Below, one piece after another: positions 43,845 to 52,282 of a stretch of DNA of 64,000 bases. The translations under genes and the position numbers were made by a program. Origin of the DNA: Afipia massiliensis (GTDB taxonomy: Bacteria; Pseudomonadota; Alphaproteobacteria; Rhizobiales; Xanthobacteraceae); assembly GCF_001006325.2 (NCBI RefSeq), contig NZ_LBIA02000001.1, positions 3,597,501 through 3,661,500 on the forward strand, read 5' to 3'. The notes under the pieces were generated by a model. The model had not been told where the DNA came from and made no database searches. It saw only the letters and a list, made by a program, of their open reading frames with translations. Numbering within the stretch: the first letter of the stretch is position 1; every line of letters begins with the position of its first letter.

Positions 43845-44909
43845 ATGACATCCGATCCCGCGAAGATTCTCCTGCCCTTGCTCACCTGCATCGAGACACT
43901 CAGTCTCATTGCGCGTCACTTCGATCCGTCCGCGCTCGGTGAGGTGATGGAGGCGGTCGGCGCGCCGGATGCGGCCTTGCGCGCGGACTATTCGGACTTC
44001 AAGCCATCCGATGCATCCGACGATGTCGGCAAGCGCCTTGTCGCCGCCAGCGACGAAGCGCTGGCCGGGTTCGCCGCATTGCGTGTGGCCGCTTTGCAGG
44101 GCGATGTCCGCGCGGTGTTTCGCGCCTTGCGTCATTTGCCGCGCGCGCAGGAAGCGCTCTATCCGCTCGCATCGATGATCCCGGCGGTAAACGGGTTCTT
44201 CCTCGATCCATCGCTGCGAAGCGATGCGGAAGCATTGGCGCACCGCATGCAGCCGCCCCGCGAGAACGAGACCGGCGTGATGCATGTCGACAACGAGCCG
44301 CGCACGCGCGGCGGCTTCTCGCTCTATGTGCCGGAAAACTACACGCCGGATCGCGCGTGGCCGCTGGTGGTGGCGCTGCACGGCGGCAGCGGGCATGGCC
44401 GCGGTTTTCTCTGGAGCTGGCTACGCGATGCGCGCTCCTTCGGTGCGATCCTCGTTGCGCCGACCTCGGCGGGCAATTCGCTCGGCTCGACATGGGCGCT
44501 GATGGGCGACGACACCGACACGCCGAACCTAGCGCGTATCGTCGCCACAATTCGCACGCGATGGAACGTCGATCCGAAGCGCCTGCTGCTGACCGGCATG
44601 AGTGACGGCGGCACGTTCTGCTATGTCAGCGCGCTCGATAACGGTTCACCGTTCACGCATCTTGCGCCGGTGTCCGCGACCTTCCATCCGATGCTGATCT
44701 CGATGGCGGACGCCGGGCGGATGCAGGGGCTGCCGATTTTCCTGACCCACGGCGCACTGGACTGGATGTTTCCGGTCGAGGTCGCGCGGCAGGCACAGCG
44801 CGCGCTGAGCGCGGCGGGCGCGAACGTGACCTATCGCGAGATCGACGATCTTAGTCACACCTATCCGCGCGAGATCAACGCGCCGCTGCTGGATTGGCTG
44901 AAGGCGTAG
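43845..44909 (+). CDS. Alpha/beta-hydrolase, phospholipase/carboxylesterase-like
   Basis: A 354-residue protein. The N-terminal 150 residues are helical and of unknown role. The hydrolase domain follows: SLYVPENYTPDRAWPLVVALHGGSGHG (oxyanion), LLLTGMSDGGTF (nucleophile Ser), LTHGALDWMFPVEVA (Asp) and DDLSHTYPREI (His), a full triad as in the phospholipase/carboxylesterase family. It has no signal peptide, so it is cytoplasmic. It may be in one unit with clpS, 83 bases upstream. Confidence 0.83.
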   Translation: MTSDPAKILLPLLTCIETLSLIARHFDPSALGEVMEAVGAPDAALRADYSDFKPSDASDDVGKRLVAASDEALAGFAALRVAALQGDVRAVFRALRHLPRAQEALYPLASMIPAVNGFFLDPSLRSDAEALAHRMQPPRENETGVMHVDNEPRTRGGFSLYVPENYTPDRAWPLVVALHGGSGHGRGFLWSWLRDARSFGAILVAPTSAGNSLGSTWALMGDDTDTPNLARIVATIRTRWNVDPKRLLLTGMSDGGTFCYVSALDNGSPFTHLAPVSATFHPMLISMADAGRMQGLPIFLTHGALDWMFPVEVARQAQRALSAAGANVTYREIDDLSHTYPREINAPLLDWLKA

Positions 44910-44961
44910 CCGGGCGGATGATTGTCGGGATATACTGATTGCAGGAAATCCCGAGATCCTC

Positions 44962-45807
44962 ATGACCCTTTCCGCAAGTTCCATTGCCGCAAGTTTAGGC
45001 ATCGCCGCATTCGTGTGGATGGCGACAGCGCATGCGCCGCTGCGCGCGCAATCCGCCGATCTCGTGCTGTGCGACCGGCTCGCCGCCGATCCCGCCGACC
45101 CGGACAAGCCTGCGGATGCGAAGGGCGTTGCCGCTGTCGCCGCAGCCGATGTCGCAACCGCGATCAAGTTCTGCAAGCAGGCGTCGGGTTCGCGCCGCGC
45201 AATGTATCAGCTTGGCCGCGCCTATGCCGCGAACCGCCAGAGCACGGAGGCCATCGGTGCCTGGCGCAAGGCCGCCGACAAGGGCAGCACCTCGGCGATG
45301 GTCGAACTTGGCGTCGCTTACGCGACCGGCGCGGGCGTGGCCAAGGACGAAGCTGCAGCGGCCAAGCTGTTCGAGCGCGCGGCGCTGGGCGGCAATCCGC
45401 GCGGCGTCAGCAACCTTGCGGCCCTCTCGGGAAAGGGCGGTGCCGCGCCCGCCGATGCAGCCCGGTCGCGCAGCCTGCTGGCGAAGGCAGCCGAGACCAA
45501 TGCCGAGGCGCAGTTTCAACTGGGGTTGATGTTGCAGGATGGCGTCGGCGGTCCGAAGGACGACGCGGGCGCGCGCAACCTGTTCGAGAAGGCAGCGGCG
45601 CAGGATCATCCCGGCGCGCTGGAGCGCATGGGAGCTTTCGCGAAGGACGGCCGGGGAGGCGCGCAGGATTCCGGCGCGGCGAAAACCTATTACGAGAAAG
45701 CCGCAGCGCTCGGCAACGACGAGGCCAAGGCGGCGCTCAAGCGTGCGCAGTGTCCCTATGTGCTCAAGGACAAGTCCGGCAAGGTCGTGACCAACCTCTG
45801 CTTCTGA
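44962..45807 (+). CDS. Sel1-repeat (TPR-like) exported protein
   Basis: A 281-residue protein with a signal peptide (SIAASLGIAAFVWMATAHAPLRA) and four to five Sel1-like repeats of about 36 residues. Examples are AMYQLGRAYAANRQSTEAIGAWRKAADKGS, AMVELGVAYATGAGVAKDEAAAAKLFERAALGGN and AQFQLGLMLQDGVGGPKDDAGARNLFEKAAAQDH. The last part (CPYVLKDKSGKVVTNLCF) has a Cys pair. Such proteins act as scaffolds in the envelope. It lies 52 bases after the hydrolase gene on the same strand. Confidence 0.85.
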   Translation: MTLSASSIAASLGIAAFVWMATAHAPLRAQSADLVLCDRLAADPADPDKPADAKGVAAVAAADVATAIKFCKQASGSRRAMYQLGRAYAANRQSTEAIGAWRKAADKGSTSAMVELGVAYATGAGVAKDEAAAAKLFERAALGGNPRGVSNLAALSGKGGAAPADAARSRSLLAKAAETNAEAQFQLGLMLQDGVGGPKDDAGARNLFEKAAAQDHPGALERMGAFAKDGRGGAQDSGAAKTYYEKAAALGNDEAKAALKRAQCPYVLKDKSGKVVTNLCF

Positions 45808-45821
45808 CGGGACGCGGCTGT

Positions 45822-46139
45822 TCAGCCCGTCCGCCGCTCGCGCACGACCTGCGAGCTAATCGCGGTTTCCACCGCGCGATGACGCGGCCGCTCGGCGGCA
45901 TCGGGACTGAAGCGGAAAATCTCGAGACTGCGCAGATGCGTCGTGGCGCGCGACGTAAATATTGGCGTGTCGCCCGCGATCGCACGGATGGTCTCGGTGC
46001 CGCAGCCCGAGCAGGCATAGGTGAACTCGAGCTTGGTCATCGCCCAGCGGACGTCCATGACGTCCATCAGGTGTTTGGCGCAGCCAGGACACACGATCAC
46101 CGCCGGCCGGGCATCCCGGAGCGCAACATTTGTCAGCAT
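45822..46139 (-). CDS. Zinc-ribbon protein
   Basis: A 105-residue protein with knuckles VIVCPGCAKHLMDVMDVRW and FTYACSGCGTETIRAI, then a basic C-terminal tail (RSLEIFRFSPDAAERPRHRAVE). It is of the same family as the 63-residue protein at 28535-28726. GGAGGGAGAG precedes the ATG at 46139. The function is unknown. Confidence 0.72.
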   Translation of the reverse strand: MLTNVALRDARPAVIVCPGCAKHLMDVMDVRWAMTKLEFTYACSGCGTETIRAIAGDTPIFTSRATTHLRSLEIFRFSPDAAERPRHRAVETAISSQVVRERRTG

Positions 46140-46385
46140 CTGAACTCTCCCTCCAGACCAGGGATGACGCGACTCACGGACAAACGCCGAAAGACCACAG
46201 GTATTTGAAGGCGCTTGCGAAATCGCAATGGCCGACGAGGCGTCAGTGTACTCCTATGCGGGGGACCGCTCCCGTGAACTGTTGCGATATGCACAGGAAA
46301 GGCGGGCCTGCTAGACTACCGGAGCGTGTGGGTTGTAAGGCGAGCCGGGGAACCCGATGGCTAGCTGGAGCGGGAGAGGCGAACG

Positions 46386-46682
46386 ATGAAACGGCTGACA
46401 TTCCTTGCAGCGGCATTTGCCGTCCTGACCGGCGCGGACACGTCGCCGGTGTCCGCGCAGAGCTTCCAGAGTTTCACCTGCGCCGACGGCGCACGCTTCG
46501 TTGCGCTTCTGGATACGAAGGTCGCGAACGTCCAGATCGACGGCAAGGCCGTGGCGCTGAGGAAGCGGTTCACCCTGACGGGTGCGCGCTACACCGGTCG
46601 GGGCATTACGCTGACCATGAACAAGAAAGGCACCTTGCTCAGGCACGGCAAGCGAGGGCCGACTGTATGCACCAGGACATAA
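46386..46682 (+). CDS. MliC-like periplasmic protein (putative lysozyme inhibitor)
   Basis: A 98-residue protein with a signal peptide (FLAAAFAVLTGADTSPVSA). The mature domain, FTCADGARFVALLDTKVANVQIDGKAVAL then RYTGRGITLTMNKKGTLLRHG and a terminal Cys, resembles the MliC fold (C..DG......V.ID.....SGARY...G). MliC proteins inhibit c-type lysozyme. The match is by pattern only and the usual loop residues are not fully conserved. Confidence 0.6.
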   Translation: MKRLTFLAAAFAVLTGADTSPVSAQSFQSFTCADGARFVALLDTKVANVQIDGKAVALRKRFTLTGARYTGRGITLTMNKKGTLLRHGKRGPTVCTRT

Positions 46683-46699
46683 TCTAGCGCGGCGCTATC

Positions 46700-46939
46700 T
46701 CAAACCGCCGCAGACGGCGGTTCTTTCGCACCATGCACACGCATCATCCACTGGCGATACTTGCCGGGCTCGCGGCGCTTGAGGGCGGGCCATGTCCACG
46801 ACATCGCGCGCCTGGCGTTGCCGTCCTTGTCCGCTAGCCAGATCCGTCCGATGCTCAGAGGGATCGGCGTTTCGTCGATGGGGTGCCAGGTCTGATAATC
46901 GTCGGCCCGCGCCCGCCGAAGTCGCTTCCAGATCGCCAT
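46700..46939 (-). CDS. Hypothetical small protein
   Basis: A 79-residue basic, tryptophan-rich protein (MAIWKRLRRARADDYQTWHP then IDETPIPLSIGRIWLADKDG and SWTWPALKRREPGKYRQWMM). There is no signal peptide or membrane helix. GAGG precedes the ATG at 46939. The frame is open further upstream but that part lacks a credible start. I do not recognise it. Confidence 0.5.
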   Translation of the reverse strand: MAIWKRLRRARADDYQTWHPIDETPIPLSIGRIWLADKDGNARRAMSWTWPALKRREPGKYRQWMMRVHGAKEPPSAAV

Positions 46940-47121
46940 CGACAAACCTCGCAATCGGCTTGCAGAAAAATGCTTCTCAGAAACGAGGGCATCATGTCGC
47001 AACGGGGCCTGTTTTGAAAGCTTCGAGTGCTTCGTCGCGGCGGGTTCGTGAAGACGGGCAAGGGCATTCGATCTGGTGTATTGCGGCACCCGGATTTCGC
47101 TCCGCGTCTTCCGGCGCTGGG

Positions 47122-47358
47122 CTATTGACCGCTCTCGGCCAGAGCCCTGAGACATGGCTTGCTGAGCTTGGCGCGGTTTTCTTTCAGGCATCCCAAAATT
47201 GCGAAATCGTCCTCCTTCATCACCGGACGGCAATGACGGGACACATCCTTTGAACAGGCGCGCTGCTGGTCGGATGTTCCGCCGCGTCGAGAGTCCTGGG
47301 CGAAAGCGGCGGTGACGGTTGCGGAAAGCACGGCAGCGATGAGGATCGTTCGAACCAT
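47122..47358 (-). CDS. Secreted cysteine-rich repeat protein
   Basis: A 78-residue protein with a signal peptide (ILIAAVLSATVTAAFA). One cysteine-rich repeat follows: RACSKDVSRHCRPVMKEDDF then AILGCLKENRAKLSKPCLRAL. The C-x6-C...C-L-x2-N-x2-L-x3-C spacing matches the GLG1-type cysteine-rich repeat seen in many rhizobial periplasmic proteins. Function unknown. Confidence 0.7.
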   Translation of the reverse strand: MVRTILIAAVLSATVTAAFAQDSRRGGTSDQQRACSKDVSRHCRPVMKEDDFAILGCLKENRAKLSKPCLRALAESGQ

Positions 47359-47449
47359 TGCTCTTGCTCCTCAGTCAGGGACAGGCCGGAGCACGGAATG
47401 ATGACCGCGCCATTTCAAACCCAAAACGCGGGTAGTTGTTCCACTCCCT

Positions 47450-47482
47450 CCGGATTACGCCGCGCTCCAATCCGGGCTACGC
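47450..47482. repeat. CCGGAT...ATCCGGGCTACG palindromic repeat, copy 1
   Basis: CCGGATTACGCCGCGCTCC followed by AATCCGGGCTACGC: an imperfect inverted repeat just upstream of the FMN reductase gene. The same type recurs at 57613-57644. Confidence 0.65.
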
Positions 47483-47512
47483 TTTCTGCCGTCCCGCAAC
47501 CGGAGCGCGCCC

Positions 47513-48103
47513 ATGACCGACCGCATTCTCGTGCTCTATGGCTCCTATCGGTCCGACCGGATGGGCATTCGCCTCGCGGATTTTATCGTCAAGGGTCTGC
47601 GCGACCGGAGCGTCGATGCCGAACTGATCGACGCGAAAGCCATCGGCCTGCCGATGCTGGACCGGATGTACAAGGAGCATCCGAAAGGCACAGCGCCCGC
47701 CGCGATGGAAGAACTCGCGCAGAAGATCATCGCTGCCGACGGCTTTGTGTTCGTGACCGGCGAATACAACTGGGGCCTGCAGCCGGGCCTGAAGAATCTC
47801 ACCGATCATTTTCTGGAGGAATGGTTCTGGCGCCCGGCGGCCATCGCCAGCTATTCGGCGGGACGGTTTTCCGGCGCGCGGGCTGCGCTGGCGTGGCATG
47901 GCACGCTGTCGGAGATGGGCATGGTGGTAACCTCGAGCACCATCGCGGTCGGACCGATTGGACAATCGCTCTCTGAAGCAGGAGAGCCGACCGGCGAGGG
48001 TGGCAAGGCGCTCGCAAGATCGTTTCCGCGCTTCGCCGATGATCTGATGTGGTGGGTCGAGGCCGCAAAGGCGCAGCGCGCGAAGAAAGCGCCGCCGTAC
48101 TGA
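47513..48103 (+). CDS. NADPH-dependent FMN reductase family protein
   Basis: A 196-residue flavodoxin-like reductase. RILVLYGSYRSDRMGIRLADFI forms the phosphate-binding loop, GFVFVTGEYNWGLQPGLKNLTDHF the conserved EYN-G-xPxxLKN block, and SYSAGRFSGARAALAWHGTLSEMG follows. It is related to chromate/quinone reductases of the ArsH/YieF type. It is cytoplasmic. The substrate is undetermined. Confidence 0.88.
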   Translation: MTDRILVLYGSYRSDRMGIRLADFIVKGLRDRSVDAELIDAKAIGLPMLDRMYKEHPKGTAPAAMEELAQKIIAADGFVFVTGEYNWGLQPGLKNLTDHFLEEWFWRPAAIASYSAGRFSGARAALAWHGTLSEMGMVVTSSTIAVGPIGQSLSEAGEPTGEGGKALARSFPRFADDLMWWVEAAKAQRAKKAPPY

Positions 48104-48150
48104 GGGGCAAACCCCTAACTTCCGCTCATCGGGCGAGCATTCGATTTATC

Positions 48151-48180
48151 CCGCTCATCCCCGCGCATGCGGGGATCCAG
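48151..48180. repeat. Single palindrome of the GIY-YIG-linked family, copy E
   Basis: CCGCTCATCCCCGCGCATGC followed by GGGGATCCAG: a 30-base palindrome identical in all 30 positions to the one at 57054-57083, which precedes the GIY-YIG gene. Here it stands alone as a half element. Confidence 0.88.
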
Positions 48181-48257
48181 AGGGCGGCGCCACGTGAACT
48201 CTTCCCTATGTCCTGACAAGCCAGCATCATCCTTGCGGATACGCGTCTGTTCCGCGC

Positions 48258-48611
48258 TTATTTCGTTCCCGTGAACTCGCCGAGAACCTGCAAGTACATC
48301 ATCGCGTTCAGCATCGTTGCGCCGATCACCAGCGCCAATGCAATGCCGAGATTGAATCCTGGTCCGAAGGCACGGGGTCCGCGGATCGCGCGCATCGCGG
48401 GCAGCAGCGCGCCGAGAAGGAAGATGAAGCCGAACGGCATCACCGCGACCCATTCGAAGCCGTCGCCTTTGGGATTGGTGTGGGCCGCGATGAAGCGGAA
48501 CGTCCAGAGCCAGAACACGGTGTTCGCCGCCGCAATCGCCAGCACGGTGGCGCGGATCGTCGGCGTCTCCCAGTCGGAGACCGGCGGCAGCGGAGGGGGC
48601 GTGGAGGTCAT
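48258..48611 (-). CDS. Small membrane protein, unknown
   Basis: A 117-residue protein with a Pro-rich N-terminus (MTSTPPPLPPVSDWETP) and three hydrophobic segments (ATVLAIAAANTVFWLWTF, WVAVMPFGFIFLLGALLP, NLGIALALVIGATMLNAMMY). An in-frame ATG at 48668 would add 19 residues. It is divergent from the 3-hydroxyacyl-CoA dehydrogenase gene. No family is recognised. Confidence 0.6.
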   Translation of the reverse strand: MTSTPPPLPPVSDWETPTIRATVLAIAAANTVFWLWTFRFIAAHTNPKGDGFEWVAVMPFGFIFLLGALLPAMRAIRGPRAFGPGFNLGIALALVIGATMLNAMMYLQVLGEFTGTK

Positions 48612-48818
48612 GACAAAGTCTCGTTGGATGTCGCTTCTTTCGTCGTCCGGCGGAGGAACCGGGTTCATGAGCGGACGGCCCGTCCGTGTTAGCTGTAGCG
48701 CAGCCGGGCAGGGCGGAGTAGATACCCGGTCCATGGACGAGACGCGGCCGGGCCGTATGGCGAACCCATGCGGCGTAAAGGTTTGCCGCCGGATTGAAGC
48801 AATGAAAGGACAAGAGAC

Positions 48819-49676
48819 ATGATTGAGACCGTTGGCATCATCGGAGCCGGCACCATGGGTAACGGCATCGCGCAGATCTGCGCGGCTGCGGGTCTTCAAG
48901 TCGTGATGGTGGACATCTCCGACGCGGCTGTATCGCGCGGTGTCGCGACGGTCGGCAGCAGCCTCGATCGGCTGGTCAAGAAAGAGAAGATGACCACCGC
49001 CGACCGCGACGCCGTGCTGGCGCGGATCAACGGGACGACCGACAAGTCCAAACTGTCCTCATGCGATCTGGTGATCGAGGCCGCGACAGAGAACGAGGAT
49101 CTGAAAATCAAGATCCTCAAGGACCTCTGCGCGAACCTGCAGCCGCGCGCGCTGGTCGCCACCAACACCTCGTCGATCTCGGTCACCCGGCTTGCGGCGG
49201 CGACGGATCGTCCGGATCGCTTCATCGGCATGCACTTCTTCAATCCGGTGCCGGTGATGCAACTGCTCGAACTGATCCGCGGCCTGCAGACCTCCGACGA
49301 CACCCACGCCAAGGCGCTCGCTTTCGCGCAGCGCGTCGGCAAGGTGGCGGTCACCGCCAAGAACAGCCCGGGCTTCGCGGTCAACCGCATCCTGTGCCCG
49401 ATGATCAACGAGGCGGTGTTCGCGCTGCAGGAAGGCATTGCCACCGCGGAAGAGATCGACGCCGGCATGAAGCTCGGCTGCAATCATCCGATCGGCCCGC
49501 TGGCGCTGGCCGACATGATCGGTCTGGACACCATGCTGTCGGTGATGGAGGTGTTCTACACCGGATTCAACGATCCGAAGTACCGGCCCGCGCCGCTGCT
49601 GAAGGAGATGGTCGATGCCGGACTCCTCGGCCGCAAGACCGGGCGCGGGTTCTACGAGTACGGCAAGGCGGGCTGA
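48819..49676 (+). CDS. hbdA: 3-hydroxybutyryl-CoA dehydrogenase
   Basis: A 285-residue NAD(P)-dependent enzyme interconverting acetoacetyl-CoA and 3-hydroxybutyryl-CoA. It has the Rossmann motif VGIIGAGTMGNGIAQICA, CDLVIEAATENEDLK, TNTSSISVTRLA, GMHFFNPVPVMQLLELIRG (with the catalytic His) and NSPGFAVNRILCPMINEAV (conserved Asn). The length fits the stand-alone enzyme rather than the FadB fusion. It probably links to PHB or fatty-acid metabolism. AAAGGA precedes the ATG. Confidence 0.95.
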   Translation: MIETVGIIGAGTMGNGIAQICAAAGLQVVMVDISDAAVSRGVATVGSSLDRLVKKEKMTTADRDAVLARINGTTDKSKLSSCDLVIEAATENEDLKIKILKDLCANLQPRALVATNTSSISVTRLAAATDRPDRFIGMHFFNPVPVMQLLELIRGLQTSDDTHAKALAFAQRVGKVAVTAKNSPGFAVNRILCPMINEAVFALQEGIATAEEIDAGMKLGCNHPIGPLALADMIGLDTMLSVMEVFYTGFNDPKYRPAPLLKEMVDAGLLGRKTGRGFYEYGKAG

Positions 49677-49788
49677 GCCCGCCGGACCTCTGCAGCGTTT
49701 TCGAGCGAAGCGGGTACCGGTTCGCCTGAAAAAAGCGCTAAATGAAAAGCTGAAGTCCGGCTTTGATTTGATCAAAGCCGGGCAGGCT

Positions 49789-50004
49789 CTACGGCCGCAT
49801 GAAGGCGAAGTCCGCGTCGGGGTCGCAGTTGTCAGCAAGGAAGTGCAGTTCCGACTGCACGTCGGAGACACTCCTTGTCTCAAGATATTTCGCGACGATG
49901 AGACCGAGCAGCGAGCGGCAGACGCCGTCGTCATCCAATCCTGCGGCTTTTGCTTCCGCCAGAGCCGCCGCGAAGTGACGGCTTGCGATTTCGGATGCGG
50001 ACAT
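49789..50004 (-). CDS. Hypothetical small protein (third of a three-gene tandem)
   Basis: A 71-residue mostly helical acidic protein, MSASEIASRHFAAALAEAKA then AGLDDDGVCRSLLGLIVAKY and SVSDVQSELHFLADNCDPDA. AGGGAA lies 6 bases before the ATG at 50004; an ATG at 50040 is in frame. It has no signal peptide. I do not recognise a domain, but the coding pattern and ribosome site are good. Confidence 0.62.
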   Translation of the reverse strand: MSASEIASRHFAAALAEAKAAGLDDDGVCRSLLGLIVAKYLETRSVSDVQSELHFLADNCDPDADFAFMRP

Positions 50005-50093
50005 TTTGGCTTCCCTGTCTGTTGGTTCCGGCTTGTACATCGGAACCATACCCGGCCCTTGATCCGGATCAAACAGGCGTGCGCCAGCGGCGC

Positions 50094-50318
50094 TTATTCC
50101 GCTCCGGAATAGGGCCTCGGCATTTCTCTCCCGGACATTTTTTCCATGGACCCCGGGCCAGTCAGCCACAAGGGTGCGCGGGCCGTTTGCCGCGGGGCGG
50201 CCTTGTCGATGATGACCGTCATCATGGTCAGCTGCGTATGGATCAGGACGGGATCGTCGGTCGCAGATGCGGCCTTGATCAGGGTGCGGAGATGTTTGAA
50301 CGCCTGAGCAGACTCCAT
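50094..50318 (-). CDS. Hypothetical small protein (second of a three-gene tandem)
   Basis: A 74-residue protein, MESAQAFKHLRTLIKAASAT then DDPVLIHTQLTMMTVIIDKA and a Pro-rich end (GREMPRPYSGAE). AGGAGAG precedes the ATG at 50318. It is helical at the N-terminus, with no membrane helix. Not recognised. It lies 44 bases downstream of the preceding small gene on the minus strand. Confidence 0.6.
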   Translation of the reverse strand: MESAQAFKHLRTLIKAASATDDPVLIHTQLTMMTVIIDKAAPRQTARAPLWLTGPGSMEKMSGREMPRPYSGAE

Positions 50319-50362
50319 GCGGTCTCTCCTGTGTGCTCAATCTGAAGATCTAACTCGAAGAC

Positions 50363-50566
50363 TTAACTCCAGGGGCTCTCGACGGTTGGCCTGGAACGGC
50401 TGCGTTGGGCGATCCGCTCCAGCGCCTGGGCCACCTGATCGCTGTCGAGTACAGACCGCAGACTGTCGATTGTTATCTTGCGGTCCTGTGGACCAGAGCC
50501 GGTGTCGCGGCCGAGGATGCGACGCGCTTCCTGAACAGCCGCGATGACAGTTTCCTGATCGTCCAT
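50363..50566 (-). CDS. Hypothetical small protein (first of a three-gene tandem)
   Basis: A 67-residue charged protein, MDDQETVIAAVQEARRILGR then DTGSGPQDRKITIDSLRSVL and DSDQVAQALERIAQRSRSRP. The start ATG at 50566 is chosen by composition and a GGGG run upstream. It has no export signal. Not recognised. The three small genes here probably form one transcript. Confidence 0.55.
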   Translation of the reverse strand: MDDQETVIAAVQEARRILGRDTGSGPQDRKITIDSLRSVLDSDQVAQALERIAQRSRSRPTVESPWS

Positions 50567-50687
50567 CGTCGTAAACCCCGCCTTCTCAACACAGCTTGAG
50601 AGTTTCAACCCGGAGACAGCGGTTTCGTTCCAAACGGCTGAGTGCCGCCGGGGCGTGTTCCTCGCAGTCGCGGAAAATGCAGTGCCG

Positions 50688-51665
50688 TTACGGCTTGCCG
50701 CCGGTCCCGACACGGTCCGGCTTGACTTCAGGTGTATCTGACGGGCGCGCGAGGCGGGCGCGCCGCGCGCTGACGGTTCGCGCCCAGACCTCGTGAAATT
50801 TTTTGGCAACACGCATGTCGATATGCGGGGCGATCAACTTCGTCATCGCGAAGGTGAGGTCCTCGTATTCGTATCCGCAGCCTTCGGCGCGCTTTTTCGG
50901 CAGAAAATCCTTTTCGACGACGTCGGCGAACAGCGTCTTGTCCGCGCCATAGGCGATGCACAGGACGTTGAACGCCCGCTGGGCCGGCAGGGAATGTTCG
51001 TCCGAAAACGCATTGAGCCGAACGGTGACGTGCGGTCCCTGCGGCATCTGGATGTTGTAACCGTAGGCGGAGCCCAGGATCATCCGGCGGGCCTCGTCCT
51101 TGCCGAGCCGGAGCATGACATAGGCAGCGAACTGATCGGCGGCGTCCTCCTCGCGACCGAGCACGGGAATTTCCAGCATATGGAAGACCGCGTGTCCGGT
51201 TTCGTGTAGGAAGACATCGAGCGCTGGACCCAGCATGGTGTCCGCCCGGGAAATGCCGATGGGAAGGTCCTGCTTCGGCGCGTTTTTCTGGATCTCCGCG
51301 AGCAACTCGTAGCAGACCGTGATGACTTCATTCTCATACCAGGCGTTGGCAACGCCGTCGCACCCTGCGACCTTGAGCATCAGCGGATAGGGAAGGCGAA
51401 GCGGGCTGAGCAATTCCTGCAAATTTTCGAGGGCGCGGCCTTGCTTCATCTGGTCGTGGATCGGCTGGTGCGCAGGATTCTTCGGCGGCACATACTCGTA
51501 GCGGATCTGATTGGATTTGCCTCTGGGGGCTGCGTTCGCGGTGCCGTTGGCGGACAGTGACAGAACCATGGCCGCTGCGGCGACAATCGCAGCCACCGGC
51601 TTTGGCCGCACAGCGCTGCGCGACTTCGCGTCCGGCGCGAATGCGCGATCCATGGGACTGGGCAT
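50688..51665 (-). CDS. Exported DUF4344-like putative metallopeptidase
   Basis: A 325-residue protein with a signal peptide (VAAIVAAAAMVLSLSANGTANAA) and an HExxH zinc motif in ALDVFLHETGHAVFHMLEIPVLGREEDAADQFAAYVM. The EDAADQ block a few residues on supplies the third ligand, as in DUF4344. Conserved Cys pairs (VAGCDGVANAWYENEVITVCYELL) lie before the motif. GGAGG precedes the ATG at 51665. It probably acts in the periplasm. The substrate is unknown. Confidence 0.84.
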   Translation of the reverse strand: MPSPMDRAFAPDAKSRSAVRPKPVAAIVAAAAMVLSLSANGTANAAPRGKSNQIRYEYVPPKNPAHQPIHDQMKQGRALENLQELLSPLRLPYPLMLKVAGCDGVANAWYENEVITVCYELLAEIQKNAPKQDLPIGISRADTMLGPALDVFLHETGHAVFHMLEIPVLGREEDAADQFAAYVMLRLGKDEARRMILGSAYGYNIQMPQGPHVTVRLNAFSDEHSLPAQRAFNVLCIAYGADKTLFADVVEKDFLPKKRAEGCGYEYEDLTFAMTKLIAPHIDMRVAKKFHEVWARTVSARRARLARPSDTPEVKPDRVGTGGKP

Positions 51666-51795
51666 GCATGTCCTCCCGCCGGCGGCTGGGTTTTGGGCTC
51701 GATCAAGAGCAGCAAGAATGCGCGCGCCGCGTCAACCGGAAAGTGATGGCTGTAGGGCGCTTGTCTGCGGCGAGGCGGCGGCTTACATCAGCCGC

Positions 51796-52218
51796 ATGAC
51801 CGATCAGACTACTCCCGCCATTCATACCTTCCATCCCGACCTGACCGAACAGAAGATCGCCCAACTTGTGGCGACATTCTACGGCCGCGCCCGCGCCGAC
51901 GATGTCATCGGGCCGATCTTCAACGCGGCGGTGAAGGACTGGGACCATCATATCGCGCAGATCAGCGATTTCTGGTCGTCGATGCTGCTCAAGACCGGCC
52001 GTTACGAAGGCCGCCCCATGCGCCCGCACCTGATGCTACCGATCAAGGGCGAACACTTCGACCGCTGGCTTCAGCTCTTCGAAAAGACCGCGCGCGAAAT
52101 CTTCCAGAGCGATGTGGCTGAGGCCTTCGTCATCCGCGCCCGCCGCATCGCCGACAGTTTCGAGATGGGCATCGCCACCACGCGCGGCGAGATCGCAAGG
52201 CCGAGGCACAGCGTGTAA
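51796..52218 (+). CDS. Group III truncated hemoglobin
   Basis: A 140-residue globin of the TrHb3 type. The E-helix region DHHIAQISDFWSSMLLKTGRY and the proximal F-helix HLMLPIKGEHFDRWLQLFEKTA contain the conserved His and the HFxxWL pattern of group III. Such globins bind oxygen or NO and are found in proteobacteria. ATG 51796 is chosen for fit to the family; the longer frame has no homology. It is convergent with the Bug gene. Confidence 0.88.
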   Translation: MTDQTTPAIHTFHPDLTEQKIAQLVATFYGRARADDVIGPIFNAAVKDWDHHIAQISDFWSSMLLKTGRYEGRPMRPHLMLPIKGEHFDRWLQLFEKTAREIFQSDVAEAFVIRARRIADSFEMGIATTRGEIARPRHSV

Positions 52219-52224
52219 AGCGAA

Positions 52225-52249
52225 GGGAGCTGACTGACAGCCAGCTCCC
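52225..52249 (-). terminator. Hairpin terminator behind the first Bug gene
   Basis: GGGAGCTG (52225-52232) pairs with CAGCTCCC (52242-52249) around a 9-base loop. Read on the minus strand it is followed by TTCGCTTT. It shares the 13-base word ACTGACAGCCAGC with the hairpin at 54269-54295, behind the other Bug gene. Confidence 0.6.
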
Positions 52250-52282
52250 CGAGGATGGTCCCGCCTTTGGGCAGGTTAGTTC

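Noticed and set aside
44922-46208. 428-codon plus-strand frame across the Sel1 gene and the zinc-ribbon gene
   Set aside because: It is out of frame with the clear Sel1 repeats and antisense to a protein with good CxxC motifs.
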